Origin: DATJSJ01 sp035504175
GTDB lineage: Bacteria; Pseudomonadota; Alphaproteobacteria; Acetobacterales; Acetobacteraceae
NCBI GenBank assembly: GCA_035504175.1
Contig: DATJSJ010000272.1
Coordinates: 1 to 32,869 of the forward strand
Direction of reading: 5' to 3'
Length of the DNA: 32,869 bases
The notes beneath the pieces are model-generated. The model searched no databases and was not told where the DNA came from. It saw only the letters and a list, made by a program, of their open reading frames with translations. A program made the position numbers and the translations under genes. Numbering within the stretch: position 1 is the first letter of the stretch; every line of letters begins with the position of its first letter. Below, piece by piece: positions 7,498 through 15,398 of the stretch.

Positions 7498-8055
7498 TCA
7501 GCGGCCGCTCGACGGCTCCATTTGCAGCGGCGCGGTCATCAGGTCGGTGAAGGCGCGCACGGTCCCGGCAAAGCGGGGCAGGTGCGACAGCGTCGCCAGT
7601 GTACGCTCGGCGCCCAGGGAGAAACCGGGTGCCTGCAGCGCCGCCCGCGCTTTGGCGTCGTCATGCCGGGCCAGCGCCGCCGAGGCCGCGAACAGGGCGT
7701 CCACCACCTCCTGCGAGGTTGTCCCAGGTCGAACGCCGAGCCAGGTCCGGATCTCCCGTCGCAATATCTGCCAGTAGACCACGCGGGCCGGGCTGTAGGT
7801 GTCGAGCCCGCCGGTCAGGAACTCCTGCCCGGCCAGCCAGTCGGTCGCTGCCACGGCCCGCGCGGCCAGTGCAGGCTTGTCTTGCGCCACGGCCGGGTTT
7901 TCCAGCACCCAGGCGGCGAGGCCGATCGCCTCGTTCTGCGTCATCACCGGCGCGCCATGCGCGTCGAGCGGCATCTCCGCCGTGTCCGTGGCCGCCAGTC
8001 CGCAGCCGGCGAGAGCGAGGCCGAGCAGCAGAAGCAGCGCAAATCCGGTCCGCAT
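7498..8055 (-). CDS. Putative lipoprotein of unknown function
   Basis: 185 residues. A lipoprotein signal peptide MRTGFALLLLLGLALAGC places the lipidated cysteine at residue 18 in an L-A-G-C lipobox, so it should be anchored to a membrane facing the periplasm. The mature part is helical: NEAIGLAAWVLENPAVAQDK, SPARVVYWQILRREIRTWLG, SQEVVDALFAASAALARHDD. I recognise no domain. The start at ATG 8055 is supported by GGAGGG six bases upstream; longer upstream frames are Arg-rich noise. It lies 214 bases downstream of ctaG on the same strand, with a stem-loop between them, so it may be a separate unit. Confidence 0.75.
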   Translation of the reverse strand: MRTGFALLLLLGLALAGCGLAATDTAEMPLDAHGAPVMTQNEAIGLAAWVLENPAVAQDKPALAARAVAATDWLAGQEFLTGGLDTYSPARVVYWQILRREIRTWLGVRPGTTSQEVVDALFAASAALARHDDAKARAALQAPGFSLGAERTLATLSHLPRFAGTVRAFTDLMTAPLQMEPSSGR

Positions 8056-8168
8056 GATCGGCCCTCCGGCACCGTGCGCCCGCTCTGTCGCCCCGCTGAT
8101 GCCGGTAGCGGATGCGGGACGGGCGCTCCGCGAATGGATCGCGGCGGCGTGCCGGCAGAGATGGACGC

Positions 8169-8199
8169 GGGGCGTCGGCGCGCAAGTCGCGCCGTCCCC
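8169..8199 (-). terminator. Stem-loop between ctaG and the lipoprotein gene, possible terminator
   Basis: GGGG plus CGGCGCG in the left arm pair with CGCGCCG plus CCCC in the right arm, giving 11 base pairs with a small internal bulge around a five-base loop. There is no T-run on either side. It could be a Rho-independent-like stop or an RNA processing site after ctaG. Confidence 0.25.
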
Positions 8200-8269
8200 G
8201 GGGTCTGCGATATCGATCCCGCGCCCGACGCGTCGGCGCGGTCCTGATCGGGCAGGAAAGCGGCGGGCG

Positions 8270-9262
8270 TTACCGCCCGGTCCAGCGGCTGGAGAGCACT
8301 GCGGCCGGCGCGCCCTCCCGCGGGGGCGGCGGCGCGGGCATCTGGTCCTCGTGCATGCGCAGATGGTTGAGGATGAGCAGGAAGGCAACCGAGCTCATCA
8401 TGGCACTCGGGATCCAGACGATCACCCCGCCGATATGCTGGTCGGCAAGGGCGTTGATGCCGGGCAGCAATCGGCCGCAGAGATCGTAGTACGAGTAGAG
8501 CGACCGCGTGGCGAAGGTGAGTCGCGCGCCCATCGCGATCTGCGGGAACATCACGAGAATGGTGACCAGCAGGCGCGCGCCGATCGAAATCCGCGCCGGC
8601 GGCGACGGCCGCGGATCCAGCACCAGGCACCAGAAGAACAGCCCGTCCAGCACCATGCTCCAGTTCATCACGTCGTAGAGAAACGGGTTGAGCATGGCGA
8701 CGAAATGCACCGGCGGGATCAGCCAGAGATAGATCAGGCCGACGAACAGCACCGCCGCGATCGCCGGCTGCTGGATCACGTCCATGATCCGCCCGATCGC
8801 CGGATGGCGGAACAGCCGCGCGAGCGGCGCCGGCATCCCGCGCAGCAGCATCGCCCCCGGCCAGGACAGCGCCACCAGGAACGGCGCGAAATGATGCATC
8901 ACCGCGTGCTGCAGCCGGTTCAGGAAGAACATGTGCTGCGCGACATACTCGAAATGCGTCAGCAGCACGGCGTAGAACCCGGCGATGCCGATCAGGAACG
9001 CGGCCTGCCGCCAGATGCCGGGCCGCTCGTCCGGCGGGCTCAACGCGACGCCGCGCAGATACCAGCCGACGGCCAGCACCGCGGCGAGGAATTCCGACCA
9101 GGAGAAATCCCACGGCGCCCAGACCGGCAGCCACACCGGATGCGCGGCGGAGAGCCAGGACACCAGCGCGGCGAGGCCGATCGCACCCGTCAGTACGCCA
9201 AGTCCTGAGCCATCCTGCGCGAAACGCGTCAGGGTGCTCCGTGCAGCGATCGATCCCGTCAC
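8270..9262 (-). CDS. ctaG: CtaG-family (caa3-type) cytochrome c oxidase assembly protein
   Basis: 330-residue polytopic membrane protein of the caa3_CtaG family, linked to assembly of heme-copper oxidases. Visible are several hydrophobic helices and the family's His-rich stretch HFEYVAQHMFFLNRLQHAVM followed by HHFAPFLVALSWPGAMLLRG, then P..ARLFRHP. The later part includes FHPxx-like loops and PQIAMGARLTFA. It is distinct from the Cox11 copper chaperone also called CtaG. The start GTG 9262 has GGAGGG six bases before it, a strong site; frames further upstream are Arg/Pro-rich. It follows the DUF4340 gene by 79 bases on the same strand, so it may be read with the ABC cluster. No oxidase subunit gene is in the window. 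Confidence 0.88.
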   Translation of the reverse strand: MTGSIAARSTLTRFAQDGSGLGVLTGAIGLAALVSWLSAAHPVWLPVWAPWDFSWSEFLAAVLAVGWYLRGVALSPPDERPGIWRQAAFLIGIAGFYAVLLTHFEYVAQHMFFLNRLQHAVMHHFAPFLVALSWPGAMLLRGMPAPLARLFRHPAIGRIMDVIQQPAIAAVLFVGLIYLWLIPPVHFVAMLNPFLYDVMNWSMVLDGLFFWCLVLDPRPSPPARISIGARLLVTILVMFPQIAMGARLTFATRSLYSYYDLCGRLLPGINALADQHIGGVIVWIPSAMMSSVAFLLILNHLRMHEDQMPAPPPPREGAPAAVLSSRWTGR

Positions 9263-9341
9263 TCCGCGCCCTCCATGCAGGCTCCTGCGCCGCGACGCGG
9301 CCGGCGTCAAGCCGCTTGCGTCGTGCGGGGTGCCGGATCGC

Positions 9342-10352
9342 TCACTGCGCCGCGGCGGATGCGGCTTTCTTCTCCGCCTTGAGATCGGCCAGAGTCGGCA
9401 CGAAGGCATCGCGCTGCCAGGGGTCGAGCTTATAGGCCCAGCCATGCAGCCGCTTCTGCAGCGCCGCGCCGCGCTCGCCGCCGCTCGCCGCGAAGTTCGC
9501 CCAAAGCGCGTTCTTTGCGGTGTTCACGGTCACGGTCAGCACCATCCCGTCATTGAGCGTGAAGGCCGCCTGTCCGGCCGGCGCGCCGGGCAGGGTCGGC
9601 CCCATCTGCACATCCGCAAAGCGCAGATGATCGAGCGCGCGGCTGATATCACCCAGCTTGTCGGCATCGAGCGGCGGCGCGTTCGCGGGCTCGGTCAGCG
9701 CGAGCGTGTCGCCGTGTCGGGTGAACTGCAGATGCTCGCCGGCCGTCGTGACGCTGACGGATTTGATCGCGTCCGGCGCGATATCGACGATGTCGTGGTC
9801 CAGCCATTGGCCGGCATCGGCATCGGCCGCGACGCCGCCGGTCGCGACCCAGGCCTGGTTCGTGCCGGGCCGGCGCACGTAGATCGTCTCCGGCTGATCG
9901 CCGCCGACATATTTCTGATGGCCCAGCACCAGCGCCGCGATCGGCTTGCCCGCGGCGTCGAGCACGCGCAGCAGTGCGCTGTCCGTGCCGGCGGCATGCG
10001 GATCGCCGAGCCCGAGCTGCGGCAGTTGCGCCGGATCGTTCGTGAGCCGCGTGGTCAGGCGAAGCTCGGTCAGGCTCTCGAGCAGGCGGCGCAGCTTGTC
10101 GCCGCGCACCGGGTAGTCGCCGCGCTCGGCCACGCCCCAGACGGGGCCGTGCTTCTCGATCGTCAGCGTCTTGCCGCGATGCGTGATCTCCACCCGCGCC
10201 GCGTGCTGCAGCCCGGCGGCGAGGCCCGGGAAGGCGAGACGGCCCTCGGCGAAGGCGGCGGTTGCGGGCTCGCTTCCCGGCCCGAGATACCAGCCGCCGA
10301 GGAGCGCCACCACGGCGAGGGCGGCGAGGACGAGTGCGGTCTGAGGTCTCAT
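9342..10352 (-). CDS. DUF4340 domain protein, partner of the GldG-like ABC cluster
   Basis: 336 residues. One N-terminal membrane anchor (about residues 5-22) is followed by a periplasmic region with the DUF4340 pattern: VEITHRGKTLTIEKHGPVWG, a VRGDKLRRLLESLTELR segment, a TIYVRRPG strand and VSVTTAGEHLQFTRHGDTL later on. DUF4340 proteins are typically encoded next to ABC-2 permeases and GldG-like proteins and have no established activity. The ATG overlaps the stop of the GldG-like gene (ATGA, 10349-10352), so it is translated with it. The C-terminal tail is Lys/Ala-rich. Confidence 0.87.
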   Translation of the reverse strand: MRPQTALVLAALAVVALLGGWYLGPGSEPATAAFAEGRLAFPGLAAGLQHAARVEITHRGKTLTIEKHGPVWGVAERGDYPVRGDKLRRLLESLTELRLTTRLTNDPAQLPQLGLGDPHAAGTDSALLRVLDAAGKPIAALVLGHQKYVGGDQPETIYVRRPGTNQAWVATGGVAADADAGQWLDHDIVDIAPDAIKSVSVTTAGEHLQFTRHGDTLALTEPANAPPLDADKLGDISRALDHLRFADVQMGPTLPGAPAGQAAFTLNDGMVLTVTVNTAKNALWANFAASGGERGAALQKRLHGWAYKLDPWQRDAFVPTLADLKAEKKAASAAAQ

Positions 10353-12268
10353 GCCGCGACCCTGCGCGCCCGGGCGCGGCGTTGCCGGCGCATGATGCCG
10401 AGCCCGATCGCCGCCAGTGTCAGCAGCGCCGGCACGGCGGCGATGTCGAGGAGGCGCAGCTCCGCCTCCAGTTGCGCGATGTCGCGGCGCAGATCGTGCT
10501 GCACCGTCCGCAACCGGGCGCGGGTCTCGAGGATGTCGTCGCGGGCGGCGCTGATCGCCTGCCGCTCGTCCGGCGTGATCACCGCGAGCATCACGCCCTT
10601 CGGACCCTTCGCGTCGGAGCGCAGGGTCTCCAACTTGGCCTGCATTGCCTGCAGATGGGTCTTGAGCGCCTGCGCGGTGCGCTGAAACAGCCCCTGCGCG
10701 TGTGCCTGCATCGCATCGATCAGCGTGAAGGGCCGGTTGGTCGGGCCACGGCCGCGCAGTGCCAGAAGCGGATCGCCGCCGGCGAGCTGACCCACCAGGT
10801 CGAGCACGAAGGCACCGTTGTCGCTGAACGGGATCAGCTCCTGCCGGCCAAAGAAGTCCTGGCGATGCACCCAGAAGCGGTCGGCGAGGATGTCAGAATC
10901 GGCCACCACCACGAGATGCGCCGGGCCCTTGCTTTGGCTCAGATGCGCCGGCAGATCGGCGGCGGGCTTGACCCCTTTCGGCAGCGGCGGCGGTGCCGTG
11001 TAGGCGGAGTGCAGCACGCCGCTGATGCGCGCGGCGATGACGCGCGGGCCGCCCTGCGGCTTGAACGCGGCGAGGATCTTCGCCGGCTGCGGATCGCTGC
11101 GCAGTTCGCTCGCCGGGATCAGCCCTGAGCCGGCGCTGCTGGTCAGGATCGGCGTGAAGGTGATGGGCGCGCCCGCCGCCTTGGCGAGCGCCCCGGCCGC
11201 GGCGACGGTGACCTGAGACAGGTCGCCCACCGCCGGATCATCCTTGGCGATGCCGTGGGTGATGTTGAACCAGGCGACGAAGTCAACCGGCGGCGCCGCC
11301 GCGTCCGAGCTGGCGCGCACCAACCAGGCGCCATCGAGGTCGCCGACCACCTCGTTCGGGTCGTAGCGGATGCCCCAGGCCTTGAACAGCGGCGCCAGGT
11401 CGCTGCTGACGTCGGTGGGCGGCATGCCGGTCGCGCTGGGCGCCAGCGCCTCGGCTTCGCTGGCGGGATCGACCAGCGCCAGCAGCCGGCCGCCGCGCAT
11501 CACGAACTGGTCGATCGCGTAGAGCGTGCGCGGCGGCAGGTGCTGTGCCTGCGCCACCACCAGGACCTGGATCGACGGGTCGATCCTCTGAACGTCGAGC
11601 CCGACCGTTTTCACGTCGAAGGCGGAGTGCAGCTCCTGCATGATGGTCCAGGGCCGGCCGGCATTGCCCATGCCGCGCATCTGCATCATCAGCTCGGGAC
11701 TGCCGTCGAGCGGCAGCGAGCTCATCACGCCGACCACGGGCCGCTTCGGCCGCGCGAGCTGCCAGACGAGGCGGGTCAGGTCGTATTCCAGGAAGCGCTC
11801 GCGATCCGGCTGCAGGAAGGCGATCTGATGTTGCTGGTCGACCAGGTTGCTGCCGGCGATGCCGAAATAGACCTGGTCGCCGGCGGCATCGATCGGCACC
11901 GCCTGCATCCCGTCCGCCATCGCCTGGTCCTCGGTCGCGGTGTAGGGCTCGGGATCGAGGAATTGCAGCCGCACCATGCCGTGCGAGAGCGTCGCGTAGC
12001 GCCGCAGCATCTCGCGCACGCGGTCGGCGTAGGCGCCGTATTCGGGGAGTTTCGCGCCGAGCGCGGGCGAGTAGTAGAAGCGCAAGGTCACCGGCGCGCG
12101 CAGGCCGGCGAGCACGGTACGGGTGCCCTTCGAGAGAGTGTAGACATGGCCCTGCGTCAGGTCGAGCTGCGCCGTGGCCAGCCGCGTGTCGGCGACCATG
12201 TTGACGCCGGTCAGAATTCCCGCCACCGCGATAACGCCGACGATCGAGGCCCAGGCGCGGATGCGCAT
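10349..12268 (-). CDS. GldG-like auxiliary protein of an ABC-2 transporter
   Basis: 639 residues. The N-terminal membrane helix (about 8-28) leads to LDLTQGHVYTLSKGTRTVLA, the usual opening of GldG-type 'ABC-type uncharacterized transport' proteins. Then comes VTLRFYYSPALG, a GIxx-like periplasmic domain with DQVYFGIAG and FLEYDLTRLVWQLARPKRPV. A segment follows that reads like a GATase-like fold (QVLVVAQAQHLPPRTLYAID), and a second membrane helix near the C terminus precedes an Arg-rich tail. The start is ATG 12268, sharing one base with the permease stop (TGATG); a GTG one codon earlier is equally possible. GAAGG lies seven bases before the ATG. In Bacteroidetes gldG serves gliding, but proteobacterial versions occur without motility genes, so gliding is not implied. 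Confidence 0.88.
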   Translation of the reverse strand: MRIRAWASIVGVIAVAGILTGVNMVADTRLATAQLDLTQGHVYTLSKGTRTVLAGLRAPVTLRFYYSPALGAKLPEYGAYADRVREMLRRYATLSHGMVRLQFLDPEPYTATEDQAMADGMQAVPIDAAGDQVYFGIAGSNLVDQQHQIAFLQPDRERFLEYDLTRLVWQLARPKRPVVGVMSSLPLDGSPELMMQMRGMGNAGRPWTIMQELHSAFDVKTVGLDVQRIDPSIQVLVVAQAQHLPPRTLYAIDQFVMRGGRLLALVDPASEAEALAPSATGMPPTDVSSDLAPLFKAWGIRYDPNEVVGDLDGAWLVRASSDAAAPPVDFVAWFNITHGIAKDDPAVGDLSQVTVAAAGALAKAAGAPITFTPILTSSAGSGLIPASELRSDPQPAKILAAFKPQGGPRVIAARISGVLHSAYTAPPPLPKGVKPAADLPAHLSQSKGPAHLVVVADSDILADRFWVHRQDFFGRQELIPFSDNGAFVLDLVGQLAGGDPLLALRGRGPTNRPFTLIDAMQAHAQGLFQRTAQALKTHLQAMQAKLETLRSDAKGPKGVMLAVITPDERQAISAARDDILETRARLRTVQHDLRRDIAQLEAELRLLDIAAVPALLTLAAIGLGIMRRQRRARARRVAA

Positions 12269-12999
12269 CACGCCGCCTTCGTGTGTTCGAGGATGATCAC
12301 GTTCGCGAACAGCCAGAAGCCGATCAGGCTGGCGAAGTAGATCAGGTCGCGCGCGGGGATGACACCGCGCATGAAGGTCTGAAAGCGCGCCAGCACGCCG
12401 AGCTTCAGCGCGGTCGCCGCCAGCGCCGGCACCTGCGTGCTGAGGAAGTCGGTCACCACCTGCGAGCTTGCTGCGGCGAACAGGAAGCAGGCCGCCAGCG
12501 CCAGGACGAAGGCGATCACCTGGTTCTTGGTCGCTGCCGAAGCGGCGCCGCCGATCGCGAGATAGGCGCCGGCGACCAGGATCGCGCCGAGATAGCTCGC
12601 GGCGATCACGCCGTTATCCGGCGAGCCGAGCAGGTTGACGGTGATGACGAAGGGGAAGGTGAGGGCGAGGGCGATGATGCAGAACGCCCAGCCGGCGAGG
12701 AACTTGCCGAGCACCGCCTCGGTCTCGGTGACCGGCAGGGTGAGCAGCAGTTCGACCGTGCCAAGCCGGCGTTCCTCCGCCCAGAGCCGCATGGTGAGCG
12801 CCGGGACGAGGAGCAGCAGCACCCAGGGGATGAAGTTGAAGAAGGCGACGAGGTTCGCCTGGCCGCGCTGGAAGAAGTTGCCGACGCTGAAGGTCAGTGC
12901 GCCCTGCAGCACCAGGAAGATGACGATGAAGACGACGGCGACGGGGGTCGCGAAGTAGCCGGCGAGCTCGCGGCGCGCGATCAGCAGCGTGTTGCGCAT
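12268..12999 (-). CDS. ABC-2 type permease (GldF-like)
   Basis: 243 residues starting MRNTLLIARRELAGYFATPV, the familiar opening of ABC-2 subfamily permeases. Six membrane segments are visible, among them VAVVFIVIFLVLQGALTF, FFNFIPWVLLLLVPALTM, AFCIIALALTFPFVITVNLL and LIGFWLFANVIIL. The cytoplasmic loop RLWAEERRLGTVELLLTLPV is a conserved signature of this family. ATG 12999 shares its last base with the ATPase stop (TGATG). Together with the ATPase it should form an exporter-type ABC complex; the cargo is unknown. Confidence 0.92.
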   Translation of the reverse strand: MRNTLLIARRELAGYFATPVAVVFIVIFLVLQGALTFSVGNFFQRGQANLVAFFNFIPWVLLLLVPALTMRLWAEERRLGTVELLLTLPVTETEAVLGKFLAGWAFCIIALALTFPFVITVNLLGSPDNGVIAASYLGAILVAGAYLAIGGAASAATKNQVIAFVLALAACFLFAAASSQVVTDFLSTQVPALAATALKLGVLARFQTFMRGVIPARDLIYFASLIGFWLFANVIILEHTKAA

Positions 13000-13745
13000 C
13001 AGGCCGCCTGCGTCACGGGCTGCGGCGGCGCGGTGATCTGGCGGAACACGTCTTCCAGCCGGCCCGACGGGTGCAGCAGTGCGAGTTTCGCCGGCGGCGC
13101 GTCCGCGACCACGCGACCGTTGGCGATGATGATCGCGCGCGAGCACACCGCGTCCACTTCCTCGAGGATGTGGGTCGAGATCACGATTGCCTTGTCCGGC
13201 GCCATGCGGGCGATCAGCGTGCGCACCTCGTGTTTCTGGTTGGGATCGAGTCCGTCCGTTGGTTCGTCGAGCACCAGCACGGGCGGGTTGTGCAGCAGTG
13301 CCTGGGCGAGGCCGACGCGGCGCTTGAAGCCCTTAGACAGTGTCTCGACCGGCTGCAGCATCACCGTGCCGAGGCTGGTCAGTGCCACCGCGTGGTCAAT
13401 CCGCTCCGTGCGCTCTGCGCCGCGGAAGCCGCGGATCGCGGCGACGAAGCGGAGGAAGGCGCCGACGGTCATGTCGGGATAGGTCGGCGCGCCTTCGGGG
13501 AGGAAGCCGAGCAGGCGGCGGGCGGCGAGCGGATCGCTTTGCACGTCGTGGCCGCAGATGCGCGCGCGTCCGGCGCTGGGTGGCATGAAGCCCGCGAGCA
13601 TGCGCATGGTGGTGGATTTGCCGGCGCCGTTCGGGCCGAGGAAGCCGAGCACGTCGCCGCGCGCGACGCGGAACGAGACGTTGTCCACCGCGGTGAAATC
13701 GCCGAAGCGCCTGGTCAGCCGCTCGATCTCGATCAGCGCGTCCAT
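12999..13745 (-). CDS. ABC transporter ATP-binding protein (GldA/CcmA-like)
   Basis: 248 residues. Walker A GPNGAGKST (from residue 37, K43), a signature motif with the variant LSKGFKRRVGLAQALL (136-151), Walker B VLVLDEPTDGLDP (D160, E161) and the switch His in ISTH (H192) are all present, so ATPase function is expected. The opening IEIERLTRRFGDFTAVDNVS is typical of drug/polymer exporter ATPases. ATG 13745 (MDALIEIE) is chosen, with AGGA just before it; in-frame ATG 13757 is an alternative. It is the first gene of a tightly overlapping operon: ATPase, permease, GldG-like, DUF4340. The promoter should lie in the 13746-13850 region, but I could not pick convincing -35/-10 boxes. Confidence 0.94.
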   Translation of the reverse strand: MDALIEIERLTRRFGDFTAVDNVSFRVARGDVLGFLGPNGAGKSTTMRMLAGFMPPSAGRARICGHDVQSDPLAARRLLGFLPEGAPTYPDMTVGAFLRFVAAIRGFRGAERTERIDHAVALTSLGTVMLQPVETLSKGFKRRVGLAQALLHNPPVLVLDEPTDGLDPNQKHEVRTLIARMAPDKAIVISTHILEEVDAVCSRAIIIANGRVVADAPPAKLALLHPSGRLEDVFRQITAPPQPVTQAA

Positions 13746-14163
13746 TGCTCCTCGCATCCGGCTCTGCCGACCGAATAGCCAAATCGTGAGGCATTGCAAT
13801 TCTTACGGCGCTTGGCTTGCGGGGAATTAACCTTGCAGCAAGATGCGTTACGCCGGCACGTCCGCGGTGTTGCACTGTTCGAAGTGCGTGGACAGCGGCC
13901 GCGCCATCACGTTCCATGCAGGGCGTGACGGCGACCGTTGCGCGTCGGTGCCGACGATGTTGCCCGCGACGGATATCGTCGTCGGGCGTGGCGGCTTCGC
14001 CCGGCATCGCGCCTGCGGCGGCGTCGCCAACGCGGAATAGTGTCGCCGAAGCTCCTGTGATCCCGCTGCGACGGCCCAGCTCCAACGCGACCTGTCCGAT
14101 CTCCTCTCGGCGGCTCTGACGAGGGCAGGACAGGGCGAGCCGTCGACGGCATCACAGCCATCT
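13746..14163. other. Divergent intergenic region, ABC operon to exonuclease gene (first part)
   Basis: Nearly 420 bases with no supported gene, separating divergent transcription units. The part next to the ABC operon is noticeably less GC-rich, as expected of a promoter region. Short open frames on both strands are Arg/Ala/Pro-rich and have no ribosome sites. It leads directly into the inverted repeat at 14164. Confidence 0.45.
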
Positions 14164-14248
14164 TCTCCGATGCGGGGCGAGCGCAAGCCCCGAAGCCGTG
14201 CAGCGGGGCGCCGCAGGCGCCGGGCTTGTGCTCGGCCCGCATCGGAGA
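14164..14248 (+). repeat. 27-bp inverted repeat enclosing a small hairpin, upstream of the exonuclease gene
   Basis: Left arm 14164-14190 and right arm 14222-14248 pair over 27 positions: 25 Watson-Crick pairs, one G-T wobble (14183/14229) and one G-G mismatch (14177/14235). The 31-base interior contains a perfect hairpin GGCGCC-GCA-GGCGCC (14207-14221). It lies 85 bases before the start of the ligase-associated exonuclease gene. If transcribed with that gene, 26 of 27 positions pair as RNA. It could be an intergenic palindromic repeat element or a structured 5' leader. Confidence 0.85.
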
Positions 14249-14333
14249 GACGATTCGGACATGCCGTCTGCGCATCGTTGCGCCGACGCCGCGCGGTCTG
14301 GCGGCAGCCGGCGGGCGTGCCACATTCCAGGCC

Positions 14334-15398
14334 ATGCCGCACCCGCGCACCTGGTTGAAGCCCCTCCCGGAAGGTCTTTACTGCGAGCCCGGCGGGTTTT
14401 TCATCGACCCGGTGCGGGCGGTGGACCGGGCCGTGGTCACCCACGCCCATTCCGACCATGCCCGTCCCGGCCATCGCGCCGTGCTCGCGACGCCCGAGAC
14501 GCTGCACCTGATGGCGGTGCGGCTCGGCGAGGACCGCATCGGCGCGCCGCAGGGACTGCGACCCGGCGAACGGCTCGGCGTGGGCGACGTCACGCTCTGG
14601 CTGGAGCCGGCCGGCCACGTGCTCGGCAGCGCCCAGGTGGCGATCGAGCATGCCGGCAGTCGTGCGGTGATCAGCGGCGACTACAAGCGCCAGCCCGACC
14701 CGACCTGCGCCGGCTTCGTGCCGATCCCCTGCGACGTGTTCGTGACCGAGGCGACCTTCGCGCTGCCGGTGTTCCGCCACCCGCCGCCGGAGCAGGAGAT
14801 CGCCCGGCTGCTGGCCAGCGTCGCGCTGTTCCCGGAGCGGACGCATGTGATCGGCTGCTACGCGCTCGGCAAGTGCCAGCGGCTGGTCGCCCTGCTGCGT
14901 GCCGCCGGCTGGGACCGGCCGATCTGGCTGCACGGGGCCCTCGCGCCGCTCTGCGCCGCCTACGAGGCGCTCGGCGTGCCACTCGGCGACTTGCGGCCGG
15001 CGACGGCGGCGGCGAAGGGCGCGCTGGTGGGGGCGATCGTGCTGGCGCCGCCGGCCGCGGTCGCCGATCGCTGGGCACGGCGCCTGGCCGAGCCCGTCAC
15101 CTGTCAGGCCTCCGGCTGGATGCGGGTCCGCCAGCGGGCGAAGATGGGCGGGATCGAGCTGCCGCTGGTGATCTCCGACCATGCCGATTGGGACGAGCTG
15201 AACCGCACCGTCGATGAGGTGGCGGCGCCCGAAATCTGGGTGACGCACGGGCGGGAGGAGGCGCTGATCCATGCCGCCGCGCAGCGCGGCATCGAGGGCC
15301 GGGCGCTGCGCCTGCTCGGCTATACCGAGGAGGATGACGAGGAGCTGCCCGGCGCACCGGCCGAGGAGGCGCCTACGCCGGCGTCGCCCGCCGCATGA
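14334..15398 (+). CDS. Ligase-associated DNA exonuclease (metallo-beta-lactamase/beta-CASP fold)
   Basis: 354-residue mRNA-3'-end-processing-like nuclease of the ligase-associated group. The metal site THAHSDHARPGH gives H37, H39, D41 and H42. GHVLGSAQVAIEH and VISGDYKRQPDPTC match motifs 3 and 4, and FVTEATFALPVFRHP, GCYALGKCQR and VISDHADWDEL belong to the beta-CASP part; the C-terminal VTHGREEAL supplies the last His. Proteins of this group are encoded beside an ATP-dependent ligase, a large DEXH helicase and a PdeM phosphoesterase, and are linked to DNA damage repair. The start is ATG 14334 (MPHPRTWLKP); no strong ribosome site is seen. Its stop overlaps the ligase start (ATGA). Confidence 0.92.
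   Translation: MPHPRTWLKPLPEGLYCEPGGFFIDPVRAVDRAVVTHAHSDHARPGHRAVLATPETLHLMAVRLGEDRIGAPQGLRPGERLGVGDVTLWLEPAGHVLGSAQVAIEHAGSRAVISGDYKRQPDPTCAGFVPIPCDVFVTEATFALPVFRHPPPEQEIARLLASVALFPERTHVIGCYALGKCQRLVALLRAAGWDRPIWLHGALAPLCAAYEALGVPLGDLRPATAAAKGALVGAIVLAPPAAVADRWARRLAEPVTCQASGWMRVRQRAKMGGIELPLVISDHADWDELNRTVDEVAAPEIWVTHGREEALIHAAAQRGIEGRALRLLGYTEEDDEELPGAPAEEAPTPASPAA

Noticed and set aside
7799..10685. Long plus-strand open frames opposite ctaG, DUF4340 and the lipoprotein gene
   Set aside because: Products are Arg/His/Gln/Pro-rich and lack domains, while the minus strand carries recognisable membrane and periplasmic proteins with good ribosome sites.
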